A DNA stretch of 64,000 nucleotides from Allofournierella massiliensis (lineage in GTDB: Bacteria > Bacillota > Clostridia > Oscillospirales > Ruminococcaceae). Of the stretch, positions 17,983 through 27,811 are shown one piece after another. Each line of letters begins with the position of its first letter. The first letter of the stretch is position 1. The position numbers were made by a program, and so were the translations under genes. The notes under the pieces are model-generated. The model did no database searches. It saw only the letters and a program-made list of their open reading frames with translations, and was not told the DNA's origin. The stretch is from NCBI RefSeq assembly GCF_021531255.1, contig NZ_JAFBIO010000009.1:1-64000 (forward strand), written 5' to 3'.

Positions 17983-18212
17983 CATTTCCTGCCTTCTGTA
18001 TATATAATAACGGAAAACAGAGATTTTTTACGAAATATAGCAACAACCAAAACTTCAAAAACGCAACAGGTGGTAAGCCTTGAAAATCAGCGATGTTTAC
18101 GGTATAACAGAATATATAATACTTGTGCGAACAGAACGTTTCGATTCTATACAGCGTCAAGTACAGTTTTTGGTACAGTGCTTATGATAGAATAGAAGCA
18201 AAGGAGCAAAAA

Positions 18213-19346
18213 ATGATTTCTGCGTTTTTTACTGCCGATTACCGTGACGGGAGAGTGATATTCGGCGGCAAAAGCTATCCCGCCGGAGTGTTTGCCACAC
18301 ACCTACTCAATCAGTTTTATATTAACGATACCGCCGCACGGATTGCAGTATTTCGGGATGATTTAAATTATCATATTCTCACACAGTTGAATAACAGATA
18401 CTTGAACATTACGGAATTTGTAAAAACGGGAGCAAATACACTTGAAGTCTTTAAAGCTTTGCCCAAACTGCGACCGTTTGACGGGCTGAATATTGAAGAA
18501 GTCCAAAATACAGTAACAACGCTTTTCACGGCAGAAACCGGGAAGAAGATATGCGGATACTTTGCCGACAAAGCAAAGCTCAGTTTATTGTCACAGAATG
18601 AAATCGCCGCAGGCACGGCAGACAGGACGAAAAACGTAACGGATTTTTCTGTAATTGAAAGTAACATTACAGAGATAAAATCGATACTGCTATTTTTTGA
18701 TTCTCTTGCAGATGACTTGATACTTGCACACGGGAACCTATTAAAATTCTGCAACTGTATTGACGATGCCGAACGCTTGGATGAAGCACACCTACTGCCG
18801 TTGGCGCTCTCCATATTTGGTGAACACCATTTCACGCAAAGCGGCAGATATATTTCGGTGAAAAAGAATGCAAAAAGCGTAACCGGAACTGTTGCAAAAA
18901 GACTGAATTTCGACAGCTATTACAGCTTTATACTGACAGACTTTTTTGAGGGGCTACACTACGGGCACTATCCCCGCAAGTGTGAGATTTGCGGAAAGTA
19001 CTTTCTTACGCAAAGCGCAAGACGGCAGAAATACTGTTCTTACGGCATTGCACCTGAGCTGTATCGGGGCAAGAAGATTACTTGTCGAAAATATGCCGCC
19101 GTGCTGAACAGAAAAGGAAAAGCAGAAAACGATCCTATCGTATCGCTGTATAACCGCCGATGTGGCGCCATTCGTACAGAGGTAGGCAGATGTACAATAT
19201 CCAAAGCTTTTGGTGAAGCGGCAAAACATCTTGCAAAGGAACATAAGCTGAGAGCGTTGGCAGATGATCAATACGCAAAAACACAATACAAAAAAGATAT
19301 GAGCCGAGAGGCGTTATACGCCGAAGTGGACAGGAATTTGAAGTGA
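18213..19346 (+). CDS. DUF6076 domain-containing protein of mobile elements
   Basis: 377 residues from the ATG at 18213, which has AAAGGAG six bases upstream. It resembles proteins labelled DUF6076 found on Clostridia conjugative and mobilizable elements. The C-terminal third has a likely zinc site, CEICGKYFLTQSARRQKYC, with another Cys in ITCRKYA, and ends in a Lys/Arg-rich stretch. No catalytic motif is visible. It is first in a plus-strand unit with the sigma-like gene 16 bases downstream. Function unknown; a regulatory or DNA-binding role is inferred from the zinc knuckle. Confidence 0.65.
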   Translation: MISAFFTADYRDGRVIFGGKSYPAGVFATHLLNQFYINDTAARIAVFRDDLNYHILTQLNNRYLNITEFVKTGANTLEVFKALPKLRPFDGLNIEEVQNTVTTLFTAETGKKICGYFADKAKLSLLSQNEIAAGTADRTKNVTDFSVIESNITEIKSILLFFDSLADDLILAHGNLLKFCNCIDDAERLDEAHLLPLALSIFGEHHFTQSGRYISVKKNAKSVTGTVAKRLNFDSYYSFILTDFFEGLHYGHYPRKCEICGKYFLTQSARRQKYCSYGIAPELYRGKKITCRKYAAVLNRKGKAENDPIVSLYNRRCGAIRTEVGRCTISKAFGEAAKHLAKEHKLRALADDQYAKTQYKKDMSREALYAEVDRNLK

Positions 19347-19362
19347 AAGAAGGTGTGTGCCG

Positions 19363-20503
19363 GTGAAAAACGAAAAGTGGACAGAAGATTTATATTTATA
19401 CCGTATGAAGCCGGCACCGCCGAAAAAAAGATGATTTTCAGGAGTATATCTCCCTTTATTTTTCTGAAAAGGACGAAAAATACCTCGGTTGGTTCTTCCA
19501 CTATTATGAGCCAAGGCTGAACACAATTATTATGGAGACGGTGCAAGAAACCGCAATGCAAGGGCATTTTGCCGATTTGAAACAGTCGTATGTTTTCAGC
19601 ATATACAAAGCGCTACAGAAATACGATATTTCTGCAGGCGTTTCCTTTCTCATTTTCAAAGAGCATTATGTAAAAAACGAAATCGACAAATACATCAGTA
19701 CCATGCGGACGGGCTATTCCGTACAAAGCGTGGACGAATACCGAACGCTCAGAAAGGCAATGGCGCTGTATGCAAAGTATGAGTACAAATTTGACGATAA
19801 TACAATCTCCATAATTTCCGCTGAAATTGGTAGGAGCATAAAGGACACCAAAGAGATTATCCGTGCCGGAATTGACAGCACGCACTATACTGATTTTTAC
19901 CGCAAATACGCTGACGAGGACGGAGAGATTACGGCGGAGGACGTGACGGTTGACACTACCTCAAACCCCGAAAGGTTATTTTTCAAACAGTGGCAGGCAG
20001 AAGCGCTGTTTGCTGCTTACGAAGCACTTGATTACCGTGAGCGCAGTATGGTTGCCGATCATCTCGGCTTTTGCTCGGAATGTTACGGTATTTATGAACT
20101 CAGTAAAGACGAAAACGGTAATTCGGTCAAGCTTCTCCGCAAAGGAAAAGCCTACATAGATCTCGCCGCTGAACACACGCTTTCCTCACCTGATACCGCT
20201 TTTCAGATTGTAAACGGCGCTTATGATAAAATGCTGATTGAGCTTGCGATTGATGAGTACATCCATATTGCAGAGCTGCGGTTGACATCCGCTGACAATA
20301 ACTCAGTCACCTATGAATACTGTGCCGATCATAACAATGACTGGGGCAAAATCCACTATACCTTCGGCGAAGACGATTACGATGTCAAACGATATATCTA
20401 TGCCGACAGAAAGGGCGATTTCTTCTTCGCCACCGCAGGAGAATGGATTATGCACAATACCGGTAGAAAGCACATACCTAAATATATGGTTATATCTTTA
20501 TAA
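19363..20503 (+). pseudogene. Sigma-70-like regulator of the element, frameshifted near its start
   Basis: A GTG at 19363 opens a frame (KNEKWTEDLYLYRMKPAPP) that runs into a stop after a run of seven A (about 19425-19431). One frame over, the protein continues in register (DDFQEYISLYFSEKDEKYLG) for about 360 residues. The main body resembles sigma factors of Firmicute conjugative elements: EIDKYISTMRTGYSVQS, then a helix-turn-helix-like region with EIGRSIKDTKEIIRAGI and YRKYADEDGE, then LDYRERSMVADHLGFC. Removing one A would restore a single gene. The C-terminal 100 residues look like an added domain. Confidence 0.6.
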
Positions 20504-20520
20504 AACCGATAAAACGAAAA

Positions 20521-20570
20521 AAGCCCCGATGAGTACAGACAAGAATTTGAAGCTCATCAGGGCTGTTTGT
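20521..20570 (+). terminator. Terminator-like hairpin after the sigma-like gene
   Basis: AGCCCCGATGAG and CTCATCAGGGCT can pair (one mismatch) and are followed by a T-rich stretch. Confidence 0.5.
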
Positions 20571-20638
20571 GCTTTGTTTATGGCATGACAGAAAATTGTA
20601 ATATTTTGCGAAACAATAAAAAATGTAGATAAAATCTC

Positions 20639-20684
20639 TTGCGTTTAGATGTAAATAAAGTATAATAACGCAAGTACTACTTGC
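20639..20684 (+). promoter_or_regulatory. Promoter with palindromic operator for the broken HTH gene
   Basis: TTGCGT, 16-base spacer, TATAAT (20661-20666). Directly after the -10 lies a perfect palindrome GCAAGTA-C-TACTTGC (20670-20684), at the expected transcription start. This looks like an autoregulation site for the HTH protein encoded next. Confidence 0.6.
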
Positions 20685-20697
20685 GAGGTGCTGAAAA

Positions 20698-20787
20698 ATG
20701 TCTTTAACGGTCAGTTACAACAAGCTTTGGAAGTTGCTTGTCGATAAAAAAATGAGTAAGGCTGAAACGCAAAGCCATGATATCTAA
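20698..20787 (+). pseudogene. Truncated Cro/CI-type helix-turn-helix regulator
   Basis: 29 residues starting MSLTVSYNKLWKLLVDKKMS, the exact start of the roughly 70-residue XRE regulators common on Clostridia elements, which normally go on KAEL-RK... into the recognition helix. Here the frame leaves the family after KAE and stops. GCGAGGTG precedes the ATG. The rest of 20788-20959 holds no gene; TTGCAG/TTAAAA-like boxes near 20850 may drive the pilus genes. Confidence 0.55.
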
Positions 20788-20959
20788 ACGATTTTTCGCA
20801 TAACCGACCGGCTGCAAGTTTGCACATGGAAATGTATGAATTTTGCAGTCTTTTTATGAAAAATGTTAAAATATCGGCTTCCGGTTGGCGTGCGGACAAT
20901 CCATTTAATGAGGGATTATCTATCGCTTAAATCGGAGAATCAGAAAGGAGTTGTTGCGT

Positions 20960-23900
20960 ATGCGGTATGCTAATAAAAAGCAGATAACAAGAGCAACTGA
21001 AAGTCTGCGTAAGGTTATTGCAATGATCTGCATTATAGCGATAGCCTTCACGGGAAGCGTATATGCGGCCGCTGAAGAAAGCAGAAAGTTGCTTAACGGC
21101 AGCTTTGAGGAAGGGCAGACTTTTACAGGCAACTATTCACAGCCTAATCAGAGCGCTGTTCCCTCATGGAATACAACGGCTTTTCAGGGAAAAATTGAGT
21201 TATTTAGAAAAAATACAGGCACTTATATAAATGGTGTAACATTAGAACCTAAAGACGGAACTTATGCCGCGGAGCTTAATGCCGACGAAGAAAGCACACT
21301 TTACCAGAATGTAAAAACATCCCCGTCAAGTGTGTATAAATGGGGACTGGATCACGGCGGTCGAAACGGAAAGGATATAATGGCGCTGGTTATAGGACCT
21401 AAGCAGGACGTTAATCCCTCAAAGCCCAACAAGGACGGGCGCGATCAGCTAATGCAGATGGTTGACTGGCTCAATATAGATGTCAGCATGATTACATCGG
21501 GAGCAGAGCCTACACAGTACACCGTTTACAGTAAAAAATTTGCCGCAAGCGGCGCTTTTGAAGACAACGCGGGAAACAACGCGTTCAGCCTAACGCCCAG
21601 TTCAATCTATACCGAAGAATGGCATATATGGATTATGGCGTCCTCAAGGGCGACAAGCGGTACGAATCCGTGGACCTCTTACGGCTCTAACGCCGAGGAC
21701 CAGGCGGGTTCAGGCAACGGCTCGGGCAATACAGGGGTGGATTTAAACAAGTACTATTTCTATACCGTTCCGGCGAGGCAGACCGATACCCTGTTCGCCT
21801 TTGTTTCGGTCGGATATGTCGATTCTATTACGACTGCGGACAAAGCAAAGACCTACGGCAACTTTCTTGATAACATTAACTTTGAGATTTACCACCCTCT
21901 GTCAGGAAGCACCTCTACCCACGGTAGTGCGGTTGTCGGCGGAAGTGACGGAACAAGCGGTGGTACGGGCGCTACGGCGGGCTATCAGGTGACGATTGAC
22001 AATCAGCTTTCAACCTTTGTCGCCGACGGAGAGCCGCTTAAAATCCAGGCCGTTGTGAAGAAGGCAGATGCCGATGATGGCTGTGAATTTGTAGGTGTGT
22101 ATCACACAGAGCATGATGAAAACGGAAATCCCATAACCGAATTTTTGAAATTGGCGGGAAATGTAATTGATGACACGGGCAGCTTGACCGAAGAGGAGAA
22201 AGCGGGTAAATGGCTGAAAACCACGAATGCAGACGGCGATATTATTTATACCTATTATCTTGGTAATATCACTTCGGCAACCGACCTGCATTTTGTATTT
22301 ATCAAGAGCCCTACCGTAACCTACGACCCCAACGGCGGTAAACCTTATGTGGTTGAAAGGATATATAATACAAACGAAGCGCCAAATGTATACAGCTTCA
22401 TGCCTGTGTCGGGTCATAACGAGGCGCAGGCCGAAACAGCGATGATCTTTATAGACCCGTATGTTTCGCATGCGGCAGAGGGACAAAACGACGGTTGGAA
22501 ATTTATGGGTTGGAAGCTTACAGGCGACGTTGTAGAAAATGTTCCGGAAGATAAGAAGGTAAATGCAGAACAATTAGGAACTCTGATACTTCCCGCCGAG
22601 CATACCATAGCCTGCGATTACACCTTTGGTGGAGTAAATGATGACTCGAAGGCGCAGTATTTTAAGATTTATAACGGCACTGTTAGCTTGACCAAGACGA
22701 TAGACCATAATAATGTTAATAACACTGAAGAGGATACAGGTGTAACGTGGAGCGATAACGGTGAAACAAAAGCCTATGCCAATGCCCACAAGGGTATTAT
22801 CATGATTGCTCAATGGCGCTGGAGACAGGCGTTTATTCCACAGCTTGTGGGTCAAGGCGAGTACATAAATTCAACTGATGGCGGAACGGTTGAAATTACA
22901 AGCGTAACCGATACATCGGATGAAAATTATAACGCCGCATATAATGAGAACGGCGGCAAGTCCTACCACGCGGCAATCGATGAAAGGATAACCGTCAATG
23001 CTGTGGCAAACAGCGGCTATACCTTTGAGGGCTGGTATGACGAAAGCGGAAAACTGATTACAACCAACGCCGAATACGCCTATGTTGAAGCGAAGGAAAG
23101 CGTAAACACCTATTATGCACGGTTTTCCAACACCATTACTCAGACCTATATTCGTCAGGTAAAGGACGGCGACGGATGGGCAGATATTGAAGGTACAAAT
23201 TCTTCCGATATCGCAAATCTTGACCGATACACTTATACCGACGCGGTGGGAAGCCCGGTAAGCTCCACCGCCGCCGCAGGAGCAAAATATAAATTTGTGG
23301 GCTGGTATGACTCTGAGGGTAATAAGGTCCCGGAGGGTATGCTTATAAACGGCGGAGTAACAATAAGCTATACAACCGCCGTTGACGCAACCTATTACGC
23401 CAGATTTGTGCCCACGGTTACGCAGAAATTTATTCGTCAGGTACAAAACGGAGACCTGTGGGAAAATACAAACGACGATGACGTGGCAATACTCAGCAGC
23501 TATACACATACCGACGAAGCGGGAGTATCGGTAAGCTCTGCCGCAACAGTGGGAGATAGATATTTTTTTGTGGGCTGGTATGACTCTGAGGGTAATAAAG
23601 TCCCGGACGAAATGCTTACAAACAGCGGAACAAAAATCGGTTACACAACTGTAGGCGACGCAACCTATTACGCGCGTTTCGAAAAAAAGTTCACTCTTAA
23701 TGTCTCTAAAATCGACGGCGACCAATCAACCTCGGAAAACAAGGTGCCCCTCGCCGGTGCAGAATTCACCCTATACCAAAGGGATGACGGCGGCGATAAA
23801 ACCGTCGTCTATGAGGAAGAAAGTATTAAATGCACCGAGATTGCCTCCTGTGTTACGGTTTTAAGCGAGGACGGTAAAACCGCAACCGCGGTTTTCGACG

Positions 23901-24211
23901 GTATGCTGATACCGAATACCGACTACTTCCTGATTGAGAAAAGGGCGCCTGCAGGCTATCGTCTGCTTGATACGCCCTTAAAAATAACCATTTACGGTTC
24001 GGACAACACCGCCCTGATCGATGGAATATCAAATGAAATTACAGAAAAAAAGGTGAATGTTGAACTTGCAAACTATTTGACGCTGCACATGCCCACTTCC
24101 GGAATAGATTTTACCGGCGGTTGGTTTGCGGCAGCGGGACTTATGCTGCTGGCTGCAGCGACAATCGGTTTGTTTGGTCTAAAAATAAGCCGACTTAAGA
24201 AACAAAAATAA
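20960..24211 (+). CDS. LPXTG-type cell-wall-anchored adhesin (pilus tip/shaft protein)
   Basis: About 1,084 residues. A signal peptide ends near VYAAAEE. A secreted N-terminal domain resembling a carbohydrate-binding module follows (LLNGSFEEGQTF). A middle region holds GWYD-type (InlB/Listeria-Bacteroides) beta repeats, including two tandem 94-residue units (23141-23422 and 23423-about 23690), each starting with an IRQV block and ending TYYARF. A SpaA/Cna-B domain follows (PLAGAEFTLYQ ... LIEKRAPAGY) that should form a Lys-Asn isopeptide bond. The sorting signal HMPTSGIDF, a hydrophobic helix and a basic tail end the protein. AAAGGAG precedes the ATG; an in-frame TTG three codons earlier is less likely. 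Likely the adhesive pilin. Confidence 0.88.
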   Translation: MRYANKKQITRATESLRKVIAMICIIAIAFTGSVYAAAEESRKLLNGSFEEGQTFTGNYSQPNQSAVPSWNTTAFQGKIELFRKNTGTYINGVTLEPKDGTYAAELNADEESTLYQNVKTSPSSVYKWGLDHGGRNGKDIMALVIGPKQDVNPSKPNKDGRDQLMQMVDWLNIDVSMITSGAEPTQYTVYSKKFAASGAFEDNAGNNAFSLTPSSIYTEEWHIWIMASSRATSGTNPWTSYGSNAEDQAGSGNGSGNTGVDLNKYYFYTVPARQTDTLFAFVSVGYVDSITTADKAKTYGNFLDNINFEIYHPLSGSTSTHGSAVVGGSDGTSGGTGATAGYQVTIDNQLSTFVADGEPLKIQAVVKKADADDGCEFVGVYHTEHDENGNPITEFLKLAGNVIDDTGSLTEEEKAGKWLKTTNADGDIIYTYYLGNITSATDLHFVFIKSPTVTYDPNGGKPYVVERIYNTNEAPNVYSFMPVSGHNEAQAETAMIFIDPYVSHAAEGQNDGWKFMGWKLTGDVVENVPEDKKVNAEQLGTLILPAEHTIACDYTFGGVNDDSKAQYFKIYNGTVSLTKTIDHNNVNNTEEDTGVTWSDNGETKAYANAHKGIIMIAQWRWRQAFIPQLVGQGEYINSTDGGTVEITSVTDTSDENYNAAYNENGGKSYHAAIDERITVNAVANSGYTFEGWYDESGKLITTNAEYAYVEAKESVNTYYARFSNTITQTYIRQVKDGDGWADIEGTNSSDIANLDRYTYTDAVGSPVSSTAAAGAKYKFVGWYDSEGNKVPEGMLINGGVTISYTTAVDATYYARFVPTVTQKFIRQVQNGDLWENTNDDDVAILSSYTHTDEAGVSVSSAATVGDRYFFVGWYDSEGNKVPDEMLTNSGTKIGYTTVGDATYYARFEKKFTLNVSKIDGDQSTSENKVPLAGAEFTLYQRDDGGDKTVVYEEESIKCTEIASCVTVLSEDGKTATAVFDGMLIPNTDYFLIEKRAPAGYRLLDTPLKITIYGSDNTALIDGISNEITEKKVNVELANYLTLHMPTSGIDFTGGWFAAAGLMLLAAATIGLFGLKISRLKKQK

Positions 24212-24231
24212 ATAACGAAAGAAAAATCACT

Positions 24232-25728
24232 ATGAAAACGAAAGCTGAAAAATTGGTAACTCTTATCCTGACAGCACTGCTTGTGTTGTCCATTCTGCCG
24301 ATGAACGTTTTTGCGGCACAGAGAGATGTCACCGAAAGCTCAACCGCTTCTATCACAATCAATAACGCAGTAGAAAACGATATACTCGCGGCATATAAGG
24401 TGGTCGATATTACTTATGTTGCGGAAACAAACACGTTGACTTATGCGTGGAACAGTGCTTTTGCCGATTATTTTGCCGGCGCTACCTCTTATAATTCCAC
24501 CGCGTATACAGTAGAACAGTTTGCTGCGCTTGAGGACGATTCCGATACTCTGAAAAGCCTGCTTGCAGGGCTTCCGAACTATATTGCAGGCAAATCAATT
24601 ACTCCTGTCGGCACTCCGACTGTTGCCGCAGGCGGCACTGCCACCTTTGCAAATCTTGCAATGGGCGAGTACTTTATCCGTCCCACCTCGACCACCTCGG
24701 TTTACCAGTTGATGCTTCAAAAGGTTGAGCCGACCGTTGTTGACGGCAAATATGTTATCGACGACGTGACCTTTAGCGCGAAGCACAAAGAGGTTTCTGT
24801 CACAAAAACTGCCGATAAAACCAGCGTAACTAAGAACGAAAAGGCAACTTATACAATTACGGTTGAAATTCCTACCTATGCGACAGGGGCGGTAGACAAG
24901 TCTTTCTATGTTTCCGACCTTCTCCCCGACGGACTTACTATTGATACCGATTCCATAAAAGTTAAAATTGATGGAGCAGATGTTGACACTGCGGCTTATA
25001 CGCTTGATACAACCGCAACCGCCGAATATACCTTTAAATTAAGCGTTGATACAGCTAAGTATGCCGCAAGCTGGTCTGCAAGCGGCGGAAAACAGCTTGT
25101 GATTACATACACCGCCACCCTTAACGTTGACGATACAACACAAGTTAACACCAAAGAAACCAACACGGTCACCTTTGACTATTCCAACTACCCTTATGTT
25201 GAAAATTCCCATGCACAGAAAACGGATACTGTTGATGTAACAACCTTTGCCATTAAGATTGACAAGTATGTCAAAAATGACGAAGGCGCTAAGCTTGCCA
25301 ACGCAAAATTTGATTTATACAGAACCGTTACAACGGCTGAGGTTGGCGCAGGATCAGCAGTAACCATCCCGCATACAACCATAGAAGGTATTCTTTTGGA
25401 AAGCGGTTTAACGACAGATGCTAACGGCGCCGCCACCTTTGCAAAGTATGAGGCAAACGGAACAAATTACGACTACTATCTTGTCGAGACGCAGGCCCCC
25501 TCGGATTACAACATTCTCGACAATGCCGTAAAGGTGAACTTTACCGATACAGAGGTTGAAGCTACCAACGGTGTTTATACCGTTGAAGTTCCTAACAGCA
25601 GCGGTATTAAGCTACCGATAACCGGTGGTACAGGTACTGTAATCTTTACCATAATCGGTATTGCGCTCATGGTTGGCGCAGTTGTGTTGTTTGTTGTTTC
25701 TCGCAAAAAAGAAAAAGAAAGCAAGTAA
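24232..25728 (+). CDS. Major pilin: isopeptide-forming fimbrial protein with LPITG anchor
   Basis: A 498-residue secreted protein: signal peptide (ends PMNVFAAQ), N-terminal pilin domain, and a D2-type domain (SVTKTADKTSVTKNEKATYT ... SDLLPDGLTID). A C-terminal Cna-B domain follows (KLANAKFDLYRTV ... YYLVETQAPSDYNIL) with the Lys and Glu that support an isopeptide bond. It ends with LPITGG, a hydrophobic helix and RKKEKESK. Size and domain order match FimA/SpaA-type shaft pilins, polymerised by class C sortases. It starts 20 bases after the adhesin gene and is followed by two sortases. Confidence 0.9.
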   Translation: MKTKAEKLVTLILTALLVLSILPMNVFAAQRDVTESSTASITINNAVENDILAAYKVVDITYVAETNTLTYAWNSAFADYFAGATSYNSTAYTVEQFAALEDDSDTLKSLLAGLPNYIAGKSITPVGTPTVAAGGTATFANLAMGEYFIRPTSTTSVYQLMLQKVEPTVVDGKYVIDDVTFSAKHKEVSVTKTADKTSVTKNEKATYTITVEIPTYATGAVDKSFYVSDLLPDGLTIDTDSIKVKIDGADVDTAAYTLDTTATAEYTFKLSVDTAKYAASWSASGGKQLVITYTATLNVDDTTQVNTKETNTVTFDYSNYPYVENSHAQKTDTVDVTTFAIKIDKYVKNDEGAKLANAKFDLYRTVTTAEVGAGSAVTIPHTTIEGILLESGLTTDANGAATFAKYEANGTNYDYYLVETQAPSDYNILDNAVKVNFTDTEVEATNGVYTVEVPNSSGIKLPITGGTGTVIFTIIGIALMVGAVVLFVVSRKKEKESK

Positions 25729-25803
25729 TTCCAAGTTTCTTTAAAAGGGGCGGCGAGCAGTTTCCGCCCCCTTTTTTAACAATATAAAAAGGAGGAAAAC
25801 AGT

Positions 25804-26661
25804 GTGAAAAAAGTATTGCCGACCATATTGATTGTACTTGTATTTCTCGCCGGAATCGCTGTTTTCCTCTATCCGACCGTTTCCAACTATCTTTATGCGA
25901 AAAACAGCAGTAAAGCTATTACCCAGCATTCGGAAAACCTCTCCAAATTAAGTCCTGAGGTTATTGCGGAGGAGAAAGAGGCAGTAAGGCGCTATAACGA
26001 AAGTCTTTTTGAAAACGCCGTGGTGCTGACAGATCCGTTTGACCCGGACGCTTACCCCCTAACCGACGGCGAGTATAGTGAGCTTTTGGCTTTTGATGAT
26101 GTAATGGCATATATTGAGATTCCCGCGATTAATGTGTATCTGCCAATTTATCACGGAACAGCGGAAGAAACATTGTTGATCGGTGTAGGGCATTTGGAAA
26201 ACACATCGCTGCCTGCAGGGGGATTAACTACACATGCCGTTTTATCGGCGCACTGCGGTTTGCCGTCTGAACGTCTTTTCACAGATCTGCATTTGCTAAA
26301 ACAAGACAGTATTTTTCGTATTCACGTTCTTGACGAGACGTTAACCTATCAGGTTTACGATATCGAGACAGTCGAACCTGACGACAGTTCCTCTCTTTTT
26401 ATACAGGAGGGCGAGGATCTTGTGACTCTGATCACCTGCACTCCCTATGGTAAGAACACCCATCGTTTGCTGGTACACGGCAGACGAATTGAGGAAAAGG
26501 ATGAAGCTCTGATCGAAGAACCGAAAATCGAAAAGAAAATGACATGGGAGGACTATACAAAGCTTGCGGCCATCGGTATTACGGCGGTGTTTGTTCTGTT
26601 GCTGCTTGGAAGTGCGATTCAAGGCTTGATACGGAGAAAGAAGCATGAGAAAGCTGATTAG
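25804..26661 (+). CDS. Class C (pilin-polymerising) sortase 1
   Basis: A 285-residue sortase with an N-terminal membrane helix, the class C lid (DPFDPDAY near residue 80), IEIPAINVYLPIYHG, the catalytic His in LSAHCGLP, the nucleophile Cys in TLITCTPYG, and the Arg in HRLLVHGRR. A second membrane helix lies at the C-terminus, as in SrtC enzymes. It links pilin threonine to a lysine of the next pilin outside the membrane. The start is GTG at 25804 with GGAGG eight bases upstream. It overlaps the next sortase by 17 bases. Confidence 0.92.
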   Translation: MKKVLPTILIVLVFLAGIAVFLYPTVSNYLYAKNSSKAITQHSENLSKLSPEVIAEEKEAVRRYNESLFENAVVLTDPFDPDAYPLTDGEYSELLAFDDVMAYIEIPAINVYLPIYHGTAEETLLIGVGHLENTSLPAGGLTTHAVLSAHCGLPSERLFTDLHLLKQDSIFRIHVLDETLTYQVYDIETVEPDDSSSLFIQEGEDLVTLITCTPYGKNTHRLLVHGRRIEEKDEALIEEPKIEKKMTWEDYTKLAAIGITAVFVLLLLGSAIQGLIRRKKHEKAD

Positions 26662-27361
26662 AATAATAGCTGTTATCTTGTTGATTGTCGGCATTGGCTT
26701 TTTTGCTTATCCTATTGCCCTGAGGGTTGTCTTTAATATGCAGGCGAATCAAGCGATTGACCAATTGGAACAGCTTAAAACAGACGAATTTCAGACGGAT
26801 GATTCGGTTACAGATGAATGCGACCTTCCGTATGCCCAACTGCGCAAGGCGATGTTCGATTATAATGAGAGGCTGTATGTAAGTGGGCAAAGCGGACTGA
26901 TCGACCAGCTGTCGTATGAAAAACCGGATTTTTTACTCTCCGATTACGGAATTGACAGTGATATACTTGCTTACATTACAATTCCCTCAATCGATGTTAA
27001 ACTTCCGATTTATAACGGCGCAAGCATGGAAAATATGGCTAAGGGAGCGGCATATCTTGCCAACACCTCACTTCCTGTCGGGGGAGACAATACCAATTGT
27101 GTAATTGCCGCCCATACGCGGTATAAGGGAATCCATATGTTTAAAAGAATTACCGAGCTTAAATCGGGGGATGAAATTTATATAACTAATTTTTGGGAAA
27201 CACTTGTGTATAAAGTAGTAGAAGCCAAGATCATCGACCCCAATGACAGTAAGAACATTTATATACAGGCAAACAAATCTCTTGTGACCCTATCGACCTG
27301 TCATCCGTATCCGTACAATTACCAGAGGTATTTGGTATATGCCGAGCTTGTCGAGAATTAG
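26645..27361 (+). CDS. Class C-like sortase 2
   Basis: A 238-residue sortase: N-terminal membrane helix, ITIPSIDVKLPIYNGAS, catalytic His in CVIAAHTRYKG, Cys in TLSTCHPYP, and Arg in YQRYLVYAELVEN at the very end. It lacks the C-terminal membrane helix and the DPF-type lid of sortase 1, so it may add the adhesin or anchor the finished fibre rather than polymerise the shaft. That division of labour is inferred. Translation is coupled to sortase 1 by overlap; a terminator follows at 27512. Confidence 0.88.
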   Translation: MRKLIRIIAVILLIVGIGFFAYPIALRVVFNMQANQAIDQLEQLKTDEFQTDDSVTDECDLPYAQLRKAMFDYNERLYVSGQSGLIDQLSYEKPDFLLSDYGIDSDILAYITIPSIDVKLPIYNGASMENMAKGAAYLANTSLPVGGDNTNCVIAAHTRYKGIHMFKRITELKSGDEIYITNFWETLVYKVVEAKIIDPNDSKNIYIQANKSLVTLSTCHPYPYNYQRYLVYAELVEN

Positions 27362-27511
27362 CCTGTTTCCCGAAATAAACCTTTAAAGAATTTTGCAACA
27401 TATATGAGTACGGAATAATTATTGTTTGGATATATGAGAAAATAGGTGTGGTCGTGCCGGTATTTCAATACTTTTTAATCAAATCCGCTATGAACAAAAA
27501 GATGCCCTCCG

Positions 27512-27539
27512 AAAAACTCCGATTTCATCGGGGTTTTTC
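27512..27539 (+). terminator. Terminator of the pilus operon
   Basis: AAAAACTCCGAT / ATCGGGGTTTTT hairpin with TTC loop (one G-T pair), about 150 bases after the last sortase. The sequence before it (27362-27511) contains no gene. Confidence 0.8.
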
Positions 27540-27811
27540 TCGTTTTTGGGGCAAGTTATTTGAAGATAGTTTTAGAGATGCCAAACGACAAAAATCCTAT
27601 TCAGATACCTTTTAAACCGACATAACCGAAAATACGAGTAAAAGCAAAGCACATGGACTCGCAACTGCATTTTATTTATAGATTGTTTCTGCATTGATAT
27701 ACGCAGAATAAGCAATAACAATGGGGACGGCAATCAAACCATCCCAAGTTCATCTATGATGACATAAAGTTCTTCAAGGAGAATAAGGAGAAGCTACCCC
27801 GTGCAGAAGCA
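27540..27811. other. Gene-free right end of the element
   Basis: AT-rich sequence with no credible start or ribosome site. From about 27741 an open frame (NHPKFIYDDIKFFKENKEK) runs without stop into the ABC ATPase fragment; it looks like the tail of an unrelated gene. Somewhere from here to about 27878 the low-GC element gives way to high-GC chromosome. Confidence 0.6.
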
